Assembly: GCA_035551675.1 (NCBI GenBank) | Contig: DASZMV010000066.1 | Span: 15,076-79,075, forward strand | Direction: 5' to 3' | Source of the DNA: JAFECT01 sp035551675 | GTDB taxonomy: Bacteria; Pseudomonadota; Alphaproteobacteria; Caulobacterales; Caulobacteraceae | Length of the DNA: 64,000 nucleotides | Part shown: piece after piece, positions 35,107-42,930 of the stretch | How positions within the stretch are numbered: the stretch's first letter is position 1 | How the letters are laid out: each line of letters opens with the position of its first letter | Position numbers and translations under genes: made by a program | Notes under the pieces: generated by a model | What the model saw: only the letters and a program-made list of their open reading frames with translations | Told to the model about the DNA's origin: nothing | Databases searched by the model: none

Positions 35107-36516
35107 ATGCGTCTTACGCCCCTTATCGCCGGCCTGACTCTGGCCGCCGCATCCACCCTCGCCGTCGCCGCCGCTGTCCCACCTGCGCATCGTGCGCGCG
35201 CCGCGACGGGTCCCGCCCGCAAGGACCACGCCCTGCTGCACACGATCGCCGGCGACGTCAGCGCCGCGCGGTTGCACGCCACCATCGCCAAGCTGGTCTC
35301 ATTCGGCACGCGTTCGACCATCAGCGAGACGACCTCCGACACGCGCGGCATCGGCGCCGCGCGGCGCTGGGTGAAATCCCAGTTCGAGGACTATTCGCAC
35401 GACTGCGGCGGCTGCCTCGAGATCGTCACCCCCTCGGAAATGTTTAGTGGTAAGCGCTATGACAAACCGACCGAGGTGATGGACGTCGTCGCCATCCAGC
35501 GCGGGACCGGCGATCCCGATCGCGTGGTGGTAATCACCGGTCACCTCGACTCGCGCAACTCCGACACCATGAACACGAGCAAGGCCGCGCCCGGCGCCAA
35601 CGACGACGCCTCGGGCGTCGCGGCCCTGATGGAAGCGGCGCGCGTCCTGTCCAAACACAAGTTCGCCGCCACCATCGTCTACTCCGCCGATTCCGGCGAG
35701 GAGCAGGGCCTCGACGGCGGGAAGGTCATCGTCGACTACGCCAAGGCCCACGGTTGGCGCGTCGAGGCGGACCTGAACAACGACATCATCGGCAACAGCC
35801 ACGGCATGAACGGCGTGCACGACGACACCCACGTGCGGGTGTTCTCCGAAGGCACAAAGGCGGTGGAGACGGACGCCGAGGCGGCCCGGCGCCGCTACAA
35901 CGGGGGCGAACTCGACAGCCCGTCGCGCAACCTCGCCCGCTACATGGAGGACCTTTCCGCCCGCTATGTGCAGGGCCTGAGTGTGAAGATGATCTACCGC
36001 ACCGATCGCTACGGCCGCGGCGGCGACCAGGTTCGTTTTCTCGCTGAAGGCTATCCCGCCGTGCGCGTGACTGAATCCGCGGAGAACTATCACCGTCAGC
36101 ACCAGGACGTTCGCGTCGAGAACGGCATCGCCTATGGAGACGTTATTTCCGGCGTCGACTTCCCATACCTGGCCAAGGTCACGCGGCTGAATGCGGTGAC
36201 GCTCGCCTCGCTGGCGGCGGCGCCCGCACCGCCCGAGGACGTGAAAATCGAAGGCGGCGTCAGCGACGACACCACCATGACCTGGAAGGCCGCGCGGGGC
36301 GCCGCCGACTATCGCGTCTGGTGGCGCGCCACGACCGAGCCGACCTGGAGCCATGTGCGCTCCGCCGGAAATGCAACCACGCTGAAGCTCGACAACGTCA
36401 TCATCGACGACTGGTTCTTCGGCGTATCGTCCGTCTCCGCCGACGGCTGGGAAAGCCCGGTGGAATATCCGGGACCGGCCGGAAGCTTCGTCAGCGCGTC
36501 GCCGCCAACGAAATAA
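35107..36516 (+). CDS. secreted M28 family metallopeptidase with C-terminal fibronectin-type domain
   Basis: 469-residue zinc aminopeptidase-like protein. A signal peptide (residues 1 to about 23, MRLTPLIAGLTLAAASTLAV) is followed by the M28 domain with the co-catalytic zinc ligands in ITGHLDSR (His), GANDDASGVA (Asp), SADSGEEQGL (Glu-Glu) and the late NYHRQHQD (His). Residues about 380-465 form a fibronectin-III-like module (MTWKAARGAADYRVWWRA). The ATG at 35107 was preferred to one 18 codons earlier because it begins the signal sequence. It follows the exported aspartic protease by 166 bases, so both may serve extracellular peptide degradation. Confidence 0.9.
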   Translation: MRLTPLIAGLTLAAASTLAVAAAVPPAHRARAATGPARKDHALLHTIAGDVSAARLHATIAKLVSFGTRSTISETTSDTRGIGAARRWVKSQFEDYSHDCGGCLEIVTPSEMFSGKRYDKPTEVMDVVAIQRGTGDPDRVVVITGHLDSRNSDTMNTSKAAPGANDDASGVAALMEAARVLSKHKFAATIVYSADSGEEQGLDGGKVIVDYAKAHGWRVEADLNNDIIGNSHGMNGVHDDTHVRVFSEGTKAVETDAEAARRRYNGGELDSPSRNLARYMEDLSARYVQGLSVKMIYRTDRYGRGGDQVRFLAEGYPAVRVTESAENYHRQHQDVRVENGIAYGDVISGVDFPYLAKVTRLNAVTLASLAAAPAPPEDVKIEGGVSDDTTMTWKAARGAADYRVWWRATTEPTWSHVRSAGNATTLKLDNVIIDDWFFGVSSVSADGWESPVEYPGPAGSFVSASPPTK

Positions 36517-36589
36517 TTCGAGCGCAAGCGGCGGGAAGCCCCGGCGCGGAAAGGCGGCGATACTTCTGTCGATCCCGAGAGGAGCTTGC

Positions 36590-37057
36590 ATGTCTTTCCG
36601 TATCACCGGCCTCGACCCCGGCGCCTTCGCCCCCCTGTTCGCCCTGTCCGACGAGGCCCTGGCCGCCGAGCCCGCCCGCTGGGTTCCGGTGGACTCCGAG
36701 CGCTCGGCCCCCTGCCGCATCACGCTGGAAGACGCCCGCCCGGGCGAGCGCGTGCTGCTGCTGAACTACGAACACCAGCCGGCGCCCACGCCGTTTCGCG
36801 CCAGCCATGCGATCTTCGTCCGTGAAGGCGCTCACCAACGCTACGACCGTGTCGACGAAGTCCCGCCGGCGCTCCGCGTGCGCGCGCTGTCGGTGCGCGG
36901 TTTCGACAAGGATCACATGATGATCGACGCGGCGCTGGTCGACGGCGCCGACCTGGAAGCCGCCCTCGAAACCATGTTCGCCAAGCCCGCCGTCGATTAC
37001 GTGCAACTGCACTACGCGCTCCGCGGCTGCTATGCGGCGCGCGCAGAACGCGCCTAG
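36590..37057 (+). CDS. DUF1203 family protein
   Basis: 155-residue protein of the DUF1203 family (PF06718), widespread in proteobacteria and without a known activity. It begins FRITGLDPGAFAPLF and has the conserved central PCRITLEDARPGERVLLLNYEHQ and SHAIFVRE, with a conserved C-terminal YVQLHYALRGCYAAR. No signal peptide. GAGAGGAGC precedes the ATG. It ends convergently, its stop codon overlapping that of the MmcQ/YjbR-like gene. Confidence 0.87.
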   Translation: MSFRITGLDPGAFAPLFALSDEALAAEPARWVPVDSERSAPCRITLEDARPGERVLLLNYEHQPAPTPFRASHAIFVREGAHQRYDRVDEVPPALRVRALSVRGFDKDHMMIDAALVDGADLEAALETMFAKPAVDYVQLHYALRGCYAARAERA

Positions 37058-37407
37058 CCGATCCCCAGCGCCTTGCGCTCTTTGCCGGGCAGTTTCGCGG
37101 CGACCAGCGCGTGCGCGGTCTTGATATAGGCCGCCAGCTGGTCGTCGGGCACGGAGTCGGGTCCCTTGAACGTCACCCACTTGTAGCGGCCGAGATAGGG
37201 CGACGGCTCGGCCACGCCTTCGTCGCACAGCATCTGGAACGACGCGTCGGAGACCTTCAGCGTCAACCGCGGCTTCGCGTTCCCCTCATGCCCGGCGACG
37301 CAGAACATCTTGCCGCCGACGCTGAAGCACCGGTCCGCGCCCCATTTCACGTCGTAGGTGGCGCCGGGCAGGGCGAGGGCGATCTTCTTGATCTTCTCGA
37401 AGGTCAC
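37054..37407 (-). CDS. MmcQ/YjbR family protein
   Basis: 117-residue protein of the YjbR/MmcQ family (PF04237), a small double-wing-like fold proposed to bind DNA. Family words are IALALPGATYDVKWGADRCFSVGGKMFCV and the late YIKTAHALVAAKLPGKE. The start is a GTG in a GTGA overlap with the msrA stop, so the two are translationally coupled; the upstream open frame is an arginine-rich shadow of msrA. Function not established. Confidence 0.87.
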   Translation of the reverse strand: MTFEKIKKIALALPGATYDVKWGADRCFSVGGKMFCVAGHEGNAKPRLTLKVSDASFQMLCDEGVAEPSPYLGRYKWVTFKGPDSVPDDQLAAYIKTAHALVAAKLPGKERKALGIG

Positions 37408-38048
37408 GCGTCCTCGTCGACGCCGATGCACACGACGCCGGTTCCCTTCAGGCCGCAATAGCCGCCCGGGTTCTTCTCCAGGAAGCCCTGGTGATAGTCC
37501 TCGGCGAAATAGAATTTCGGCGCCGGTTCGATGTCGGTGGTGATCGGGCCCAGGCCCCTGGCCTTCAGCGCCGCGCTGTAGGCGTCGCGCGACGTCTGCG
37601 CCTCGTGCTGCTGCGCCTCGTCCGCATAGTAGATCGCCGAGCGGTACTGCGTGCCCTGGTCATTGCCCTGGCGCATGCCCTGGGTCGGGTCGTGGTTCTC
37701 CCAGAACACCTTCAACAGGTCGCCATAGCTCACCACCTTGGGGTCGTAGACCACCAGCACCGCCTCCGCGTGGCCGGTCCTGCCTGAGCAGACCTCCTCA
37801 TAGGTCGGGTTGGGCGTATAGCCCCCGGCATAACCCGCCGCCGTCACCCACACCCCCGGCAGCCGCCAGAACAGCCGCTCCACCCCCCAGAAACAGCCCA
37901 TGGCGAACATCGCCGTCCGCATGCCGTCGGGATAGGGCCCCTTCAGCGGATGGCCGCTGACCACATGGTTCACATCGGTGCGGATCGGGTCGGGGCGGCC
38001 GGGCAGGGCGTTCTCGGCGGTCGGCAGGTCGAGGGTCTTGTTCAGCAT
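37404..38048 (-). CDS. msrA: peptide-methionine (S)-S-oxide reductase
   Basis: Repairs methionine-S-sulfoxide in proteins. The 214-residue chain contains the catalytic cysteine in the invariant FAMGCFWGVER (about 52), TAAGYAGG, PTYEEVCSGRTGHAEAV, QGNDQGTQYRSAIY and a C-terminal GYCGLKGTGVVC with possible resolving cysteines. The chosen ATG (38048) starts just before the HPLKGPYPDGM block usual for this MsrA type. In-frame sequence further upstream runs into the antisense of the tRNA gene and is not coding. Confidence 0.95.
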   Translation of the reverse strand: MLNKTLDLPTAENALPGRPDPIRTDVNHVVSGHPLKGPYPDGMRTAMFAMGCFWGVERLFWRLPGVWVTAAGYAGGYTPNPTYEEVCSGRTGHAEAVLVVYDPKVVSYGDLLKVFWENHDPTQGMRQGNDQGTQYRSAIYYADEAQQHEAQTSRDAYSAALKARGLGPITTDIEPAPKFYFAEDYHQGFLEKNPGGYCGLKGTGVVCIGVDEDA

Positions 38049-38244
38049 GGGTTTTCCCTGGGGGCCGCGGTGGCGTCCGGCCGCCGGCCTGCTCCCAATG
38101 TAAGCCTCGGCCGGCTGCGCACCAGGGACCCAACGCCAACTTGTCGGAGCCCCCCGGCCTGCGTATAGAGACCGGCCTTCGAACGGCCCTGACCGGCCGG
38201 CCCCGATTTTCCGCATCGGGGGGCGCCTCGGGCGCCGTCGGAAT

Positions 38245-38334
38245 GGTGAGGTGGCCGAGTGGTTGAAGGCGCACGCCTGGAACGCGTGTATAGGTGAAAG
38301 CCTATCGAGGGTTCGAATCCCTCTCTCACCGCCA
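38245..38334 (+). tRNA. tRNA-Ser (anticodon GGA)
   Basis: A 90-base class II tRNA beginning GGTGAGGTGGCCGAGTGG and ending CTCTCACCGCCA with an encoded CCA. The acceptor stem pairs GGTGAGG with TCTCACC, the anticodon loop is CTGGAAC (anticodon GGA, 38279-38281), a long variable arm (TATAGG..CCTAT) follows, and the T-loop is GTTCGAATC. It reads UCC/UCU serine codons. No integrase or attachment-site duplication is visible nearby. Confidence 0.96.
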
Positions 38335-38361
38335 ACCATCGGCGCCTCCAGGCCGCTCCGG

Positions 38362-39351
38362 TCAGGAGCATCCCCCGAACGCGAGCCTGCCGGAGTCGAA
38401 GGACACTTGCGGAGTCATGCCCTCTGTACAGGCAAAACCGTAGACCTTGAGAGCGTTTGGCCCCGCCACATCCCCGTTGGACATCGGCGTGCCTTCGTCG
38501 GTCAGGCTCCACGTGAAATCGAGCTTGCCGTTCGCCTTGATGTCGTTGGTGCGATATTCGGACCGGCTGCATAGCGCCTCGTTGCCCGCGTTCTCGGTGT
38601 TCGCCTTGAAGCAATAGCGGACGGTGATGGCCTGACTGCAGGCGTTGTTCAGCGACCAGTAATCCTGGATGCCGCGCTTCTCCTCGGCCGCCAGCGACAC
38701 GCACTTTCCGAAAACGTCGCCTTTCGCCGCCGCGCTCGTCGGCTGCGTCGGCGCCGGCGTGCTTGAGCCGGCGCTTCCGCCGCCGATCAAGCCTGCCTGG
38801 CGCAATTGCTCGATCATCGCCTGGGCGCCCGACGCCTGGCATTTCTCGTCTGCGGGTACGCTGAAGGCGCCACTGGCGTCGTCGTTGTACTCGCAGCCGT
38901 CGCGGTAGAAGTTCGGCATGGGATTTCTCACATCGCCGAGTTCGCGCAGGTGAAAGCTGGTGTCGTTCTCATCGTCGCCGACGGTCAATTTGCCGGGACC
39001 CTGCAGCACGCCCTGGTGCGCGGTCCCCTCCAGCTGAATCATCACGTGGTAGTTCTGCATCGTCCAGACGAACTCGATGGTGACCGGCCCCTCGGCCACG
39101 CCGCCCGAGTCGCACTGACCTTCCGGAACGGAAACTTTCAGGTCCGGCGCGGCATACCCGCCCCAGCCCTTCACCCAGCCGTCCTGGTAGAATATCAAAT
39201 AGCAACCGTCATGAATCTGGATGGCCGACCAGCCGTCCTGTCTTGCCGACCATAAGAGATTCTGCGGTTGTGCCTGGGCGACAGGCGCGGTGAATGAAAA
39301 AAGGGCAAGGGCCGCCATGAAAGCGACGAGCATTCCAGACTTGTCGAACAT
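38362..39351 (-). CDS. secreted cysteine-rich protein of unknown function
   Basis: 329-residue protein with a clear signal peptide (MLVAFMAALALFSFTAPVAQAQ), so it is periplasmic or extracellular. The mature part has an N-terminal segment rich in Trp and Gly (WSAIQIHDGCYLIFYQDG, WGGYAAPDL), a Ser/Ala/Pro/Thr linker (about 218-238) and a C-terminal domain with several paired cysteines (FGKCVSL, NNACSQ, VRYCFK, EALCSR, FACTEG, FGGCS). I do not recognise the family. It is transcribed away from a CadC-like regulator and separated from it by an inverted repeat, so it may be that regulator's target. Confidence 0.65.
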   Translation of the reverse strand: MFDKSGMLVAFMAALALFSFTAPVAQAQPQNLLWSARQDGWSAIQIHDGCYLIFYQDGWVKGWGGYAAPDLKVSVPEGQCDSGGVAEGPVTIEFVWTMQNYHVMIQLEGTAHQGVLQGPGKLTVGDDENDTSFHLRELGDVRNPMPNFYRDGCEYNDDASGAFSVPADEKCQASGAQAMIEQLRQAGLIGGGSAGSSTPAPTQPTSAAAKGDVFGKCVSLAAEEKRGIQDYWSLNNACSQAITVRYCFKANTENAGNEALCSRSEYRTNDIKANGKLDFTWSLTDEGTPMSNGDVAGPNALKVYGFACTEGMTPQVSFDSGRLAFGGCS

Positions 39352-39376
39352 ACCTATTCTTCTCCCGCAGACGCCC

Positions 39377-39404
39377 AGGACCCGGGCGCGATGAACCGGG
39401 TCCT
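39377..39404. promoter_or_regulatory. nine-bp inverted repeat between divergent genes
   Basis: AGGACCCGG (39377-39385) and CCGGGTCCT (39396-39404) are perfect reverse complements separated by ten bases, giving a centre-to-centre spacing of about two helical turns. It lies in the 151-base gap between the secreted protein and the winged-helix regulator and is a reasonable operator candidate; a hairpin in the leader RNA of the secreted-protein gene is the alternative. Confidence 0.45.
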
Positions 39405-39502
39405 GTTTTCCCTTTCGAACATTAGGTGCGCCGCCCGCTGCTCGCCCGACCTCGAGGCGCCGCTCCGCCGACCTTTTTCCGACTTCTGAGGCAAGGCGGG
39501 GC

Positions 39503-40324
39503 ATGGACGAACGCACTCACCTGACGCAGCGTGCGGACTTCGAACTCGGCCGGCTCAAGGTGTCGCCGTCCGCCTGCCGGGTGATCGGCGCGCAGGGCGA
39601 GATTCGCATCCAGGCTCAGACGATGGCGGCCCTGGTGATCTTGGCTCAGGCGAACGGCGGCACGGTGTCGCGCGATGAACTTGTTCAGTCATGCTGGCAA
39701 GGACGTGTGGTGAGCGACGACGCGGTCTCACGGACGATCGCGAAAGTGCGGGCCCTGGCAGCGGCGACCGCGCCGGCCTTCACGCTCGAGACGCTCCCCA
39801 AGGTCGGTTACCGCCTGCTTGTCGACGCGGTAGACGACCTTGCGCCGCCCCCCGCGACCCGCAAGCCACATTCTTGGCTTTCGTTCGCGCTTCCCGTCAG
39901 TGCGACGGCTTGCATCCTGGCCGCCGGGTTCATCTATGTGCGTGCGACGGCGTCGTCTGCGACGCCTGCGGCGCCGCCACCCGTGGCGGTCGCCGTTCCA
40001 CGCTTTCACTCGGCCGATGTAGCGGACGCGGTTCTCACGCTCGATGAAGCGCGCCTGCAGCTCTATCTCAACGCGGGATGGCGGCCGGACTGGCATCTGG
40101 ACTCGGAAGGCAACGCCGCGCTGCACGTCTTGATGGAGGTCTGCGAGCGCAACCCGACACACGACAAGGCCGGCGTGGTTCGCGTCGCGCAGCGTCTCGT
40201 GGCCGCCGGCGCCAATCCCGCCTTGCCCAACAAATGGGGCGACACGCCGCTCGTCATAGCCCGCGCACGCCGCTACTGCGGACCGGACCATCCCGTCGTC
40301 GCCTTCCTACGCAACGGCGCCTAG
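39503..40324 (+). CDS. membrane-anchored winged-helix regulator (CadC-like) with ankyrin-type C-terminus
   Basis: 273-residue one-component regulator. Residues about 10-105 form an OmpR/CadC-type winged helix (VSRDELVQSCWQGRVVSDDAV, LETLPKVGYRLL). One hydrophobic helix at about 126-147 would place the rest in the periplasm: a short Pro/Ala linker and a region (about 175-270) with ankyrin-like helices (LYLNAGWRPDWHLDSEGN, AANPALPNKWGDTPLVIAR-type). A CadC layout with an ankyrin-like sensor is unusual. It faces the cysteine-rich secreted protein and its 3' end overlaps, on the other strand, the last gene of the eight-gene lipid-type operon by 71 bases. Confidence 0.75.
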   Translation: MDERTHLTQRADFELGRLKVSPSACRVIGAQGEIRIQAQTMAALVILAQANGGTVSRDELVQSCWQGRVVSDDAVSRTIAKVRALAAATAPAFTLETLPKVGYRLLVDAVDDLAPPPATRKPHSWLSFALPVSATACILAAGFIYVRATASSATPAAPPPVAVAVPRFHSADVADAVLTLDEARLQLYLNAGWRPDWHLDSEGNAALHVLMEVCERNPTHDKAGVVRVAQRLVAAGANPALPNKWGDTPLVIARARRYCGPDHPVVAFLRNGA

Positions 40325-40676
40325 GCGTGGCCTGCCAAAGCCAAGGCGTGACTGCGGCGAATGCGACGCCGAAGGCGGTCAGGATCATCAGCACATAGTT
40401 GAAGCCGAGCTCGAAGGTCGGGAAACAGGTCCAGTTGACCCACAGGGTGAAAGCCATGGTCGCCAGCCCCGCGATCAACCCGATGCGCGGCCGCAAGAGC
40501 AACAGCGCGCAGACCGCGAAGTCCACCGCACACAGGAAATACCAGAACCACACCGCCCATGATGGCGCGGGGCCGAAGTACATGAGCCCGTGCTTGCCCA
40601 CCCACCAGAAGTGACCGAGCGCGCCCGCGGGGAAGCACGCGGCGATGACGCGGCGCACGCGATCGGCAGGGGTCAC
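40254..40676 (-). CDS. small polytopic membrane protein (last gene of the HMGR operon)
   Basis: 140-residue protein starting with GTG in a GTGA overlap with the AMP-ligase gene. Four hydrophobic helices are apparent: around HFWWVGKHGLMYFG, WAVWFWYFLCAVDFAVCALLLL, IGLIAGLATMAFTLWVNW and FNYVLMILTAFGVAFAAV. The arginine-rich last 25 residues run antisense to the winged-helix regulator gene, so the true C-terminus could be selected less strongly. I do not recognise the family. Its place as the eighth gene of a tightly coupled operon suggests a role in handling the membrane product. Confidence 0.6.
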   Translation of the reverse strand: MTPADRVRRVIAACFPAGALGHFWWVGKHGLMYFGPAPSWAVWFWYFLCAVDFAVCALLLLRPRIGLIAGLATMAFTLWVNWTCFPTFELGFNYVLMILTAFGVAFAAVTPWLWQATPRRRCVGRRRRDGPVRSSGVRGL

Positions 40677-42097
40677 CGCGCTGCCCGCCGTTTCAACGCC
40701 GTGTAGTCGACCTTGGAGTTGTGGCGGCGGTCCATCGGGATCGCGCCGACGATCCGGCATCGGATGTCGCCCAGCCGCGCGGCGCGCTTCGACAGGTCGG
40801 CGAGGTCGAGGTGTTCGCCGACGACGAAAAGCTGCGCGTTGTCGGTATCCGCCAGCAGCGCCGCCTGGCGCACGCCGGGCCAGCTCAGCGCCGCGGTCTC
40901 CACCGCGAACGGGTGCAGCGCGCCGTCGCTCGCCTCGCGGCGGCCGAGCAGCCAAAGCCGTCCCTGCGCATCCAGCCGACCGGCGTCGCCGGTGCGATGC
41001 CAAAGCGCGTCGCCGCGCGTACGCTTGGTCGAGATGTCGTCGCGCGGATCGAGGTAGCCGCGGTTCACGTGCGGACCCGCGACCTCGATTTCGCGATCGT
41101 GGATCGCGATGCGGGCCTCCGGTATGGGCGCTCCAGCCAGCAGGCCCTCGCCGTCGCTCATCGCCCGCCAGTCCGGCTCGCCGATGGCGTTCAAATCGAT
41201 GTGCGCGATGGGCTCGGCTTCGGTCGAACCGTAGACCGCGTGCAGGGCCGCCGCCGGCGCCGCGGCGTGCAGCGCGTGCAGCAGGTTTGGAAACACCGGG
41301 CCGCCGCCGGTGAACACCGCGTCGAGTCCATTCAATCTCTGCGCGGTCAACCGCGCGCAGACGGCCGGCGGCGCGACGACCCGGTTGACGCCATGCGTCG
41401 CCATCTGGGCCGCGAGGCGACGGCCATCGAGACGCGCGGGTCTGCGGAGATCGCCCGCGGGCAGCACGCTGGTCGCCCCGCACGCCAGGTTCGAGAGAAT
41501 GAATACCGGAAGCGAAATCAGGTCCACGTCGTCGGGCGTCGTGCGCCGGATCCGCTCCAGCAACGTGTGCTGCAGCTCGAGAAAGCCGACGCTGCGCACG
41601 ATTCCCTTCGGCCGCCCGGTGGACCCGCTGGTGAAGGTGATGAGCGCGGGCGCTTCGGCGACGCACCGCTCGCACGGACCGTCGCCCCTTTCGCCTGCTG
41701 TGGGTTGGGGCAACAACGGCAAACCGCGCAGCGCGGGCGAGACCAGACGCAAGCCGCGTCCCAGCGTCCCCGCGATCATCGCTTTCGGCCGCGCCGCCTT
41801 CACCGCTCCGTCGAGACCCGCCAGGCCCGCTGCGGGTTCCGGAAACATGGCGACCGCACCCAGACGGAACAGCGCCAGCAGGTCCGCGTACAGATCCGCC
41901 GAGACGCCGCGCGCGACCAGCACCACGTCGCCGGCGTCGATGCCGGCGTCCCTGAACCCTCTCGCCCGGGCGCCCGACATTTTCGCCAGGGCGCCGTAGC
42001 TGGTGACGCGGCCGCCGCCGTCGATAAGGGCCGGCGTCGCCGGACGCGCCTCCGCGTGTTCGAGGAAGGCGGCGACGAGACCGTCGGAGGCGGTCAC
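40673..42097 (-). CDS. AMP-forming acyl-CoA synthetase / ligase family protein
   Basis: 474-residue adenylate-forming enzyme (PF00501). The phosphate loop is TFTSGSTGRPKG (about 154-165), the A5-type motif is AVYGSTEAEPI and the A7/A8 region is LWHRTGDAGRLDAQGRLWLLGRRE. The C-terminal end MDRRHNSKVDYTAL places the catalytic lysine after an RHN motif as in OleC-type beta-lactone synthetases and some fatty-acyl ligases, rather than the usual GKxxR ending. The chain is shorter than most acyl-CoA synthetases. No acyl-carrier protein or OleA/B/D is nearby. The GTG start at 42097 fits the four-base overlap pattern; a TTG 15 bases upstream is less likely. Confidence 0.78.
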   Translation of the reverse strand: MTASDGLVAAFLEHAEARPATPALIDGGGRVTSYGALAKMSGARARGFRDAGIDAGDVVLVARGVSADLYADLLALFRLGAVAMFPEPAAGLAGLDGAVKAARPKAMIAGTLGRGLRLVSPALRGLPLLPQPTAGERGDGPCERCVAEAPALITFTSGSTGRPKGIVRSVGFLELQHTLLERIRRTTPDDVDLISLPVFILSNLACGATSVLPAGDLRRPARLDGRRLAAQMATHGVNRVVAPPAVCARLTAQRLNGLDAVFTGGGPVFPNLLHALHAAAPAAALHAVYGSTEAEPIAHIDLNAIGEPDWRAMSDGEGLLAGAPIPEARIAIHDREIEVAGPHVNRGYLDPRDDISTKRTRGDALWHRTGDAGRLDAQGRLWLLGRREASDGALHPFAVETAALSWPGVRQAALLADTDNAQLFVVGEHLDLADLSKRAARLGDIRCRIVGAIPMDRRHNSKVDYTALKRRAAR

Positions 42098-42930
42098 AGC
42101 CGACGCCCCCAAAGCGCGTAGCGCCGGAAGACCGTCGCGCCCAGGCGCTCGCTGTGGCGCGCGGAAAGATTATCCTCGTGCATCAGGGCATGGATCACCC
42201 GCCGGTAACCGCGCGCCGTCGCGCGATCGTATAGGCGTCGCGCCATGGAAGACCCAAGACCCGGCTGCAGCGACGCATAGGTCTTCAACACCACGGCGCG
42301 CTCCGCCTCGAAGTCGAGCATGTCGGGCACGGCGAACAGAAAGCCCTGCAGAGCGCCGGCTTCGTCCTCGGCCAGGACCACCAGCTCGGGATCGAGCGCC
42401 GGCAACAGGGGCCGGTAGAGCGCGAGGAAACGGTTCAACGACAGGGGCGTGTAGAGAAAGTTGACGCTGAAGGCGCGGAGCGACAGGGCGTGGATGCGCT
42501 CCAGGTCCGAGATTGCGCGCGACGGATCGAACGCGCGCAACACCACGCCTTGGGGATCGGTGTTGCGGTCGGGAGCTGAGAGCGGTCCCTCCGCCGACGC
42601 GTATCGCGAGATCACGGCCCAACCGGCGCGGTCGAACGCCTCGACGTGGCGCGGCGGGTTGTGCGGCTCCATCAGGAAGGGTGGGCGGCCGTCGGTCTCC
42701 ACCGCCAGCCGATGACGCGACCAGGTGTCGCCATCCATGGGACCGACGACGGCGTCGAAGCCTTCGTCGGCGACCCGACCCACGACGTCGCGCAAGAGCT
42801 GCGCGCCCTGTTTGGCTGTGTCGCAGGCGAAGGCGCCGACCGCGGCGGTCCGCCGGCCCTCCAGCGAGGGCGCGGCGCGCCAGATTTTCAGTTCGGCGCC
42901 CGCTGACGCGACGCTTTCAGGCGCACTCAT
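42094..42930 (-). CDS. GNAT-fold acyltransferase-like protein
   Basis: 278-residue cytoplasmic protein with the C-terminal half resembling a GNAT fold (LVVLAEDEAGALQGFLFAVPD as the beta4-beta5 sheet, then VVLKTYASLQPGLGSSMARRLYDRA, where QPGLGSS resembles the acetyl-CoA pyrophosphate loop Q/RxxGxG/A). The N-terminal half has WRAAPSLEGRR and GPMDGDTWSRHRLAVET, which are typical of larger GNAT-related proteins sometimes annotated as acyl-CoA N-acyltransferases. ATG at 42930 lies in an ATGA overlap with the upstream kinase-like gene. A role in acylating the operon's product is inference. Confidence 0.65.
   Translation of the reverse strand: MSAPESVASAGAELKIWRAAPSLEGRRTAAVGAFACDTAKQGAQLLRDVVGRVADEGFDAVVGPMDGDTWSRHRLAVETDGRPPFLMEPHNPPRHVEAFDRAGWAVISRYASAEGPLSAPDRNTDPQGVVLRAFDPSRAISDLERIHALSLRAFSVNFLYTPLSLNRFLALYRPLLPALDPELVVLAEDEAGALQGFLFAVPDMLDFEAERAVVLKTYASLQPGLGSSMARRLYDRATARGYRRVIHALMHEDNLSARHSERLGATVFRRYALWGRRL

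Noticed and set aside
38049..38339. Upstream extension of msrA into the tRNA-Ser gene
   Set aside because: The extra residues are the antisense translation of a tRNA, a common annotation artefact; MsrA homology begins at the internal ATG.
38245..38400. tRNA-associated integration site for a mobile island
   Set aside because: No integrase and no duplicated tRNA 3' end were found on either side within the window.
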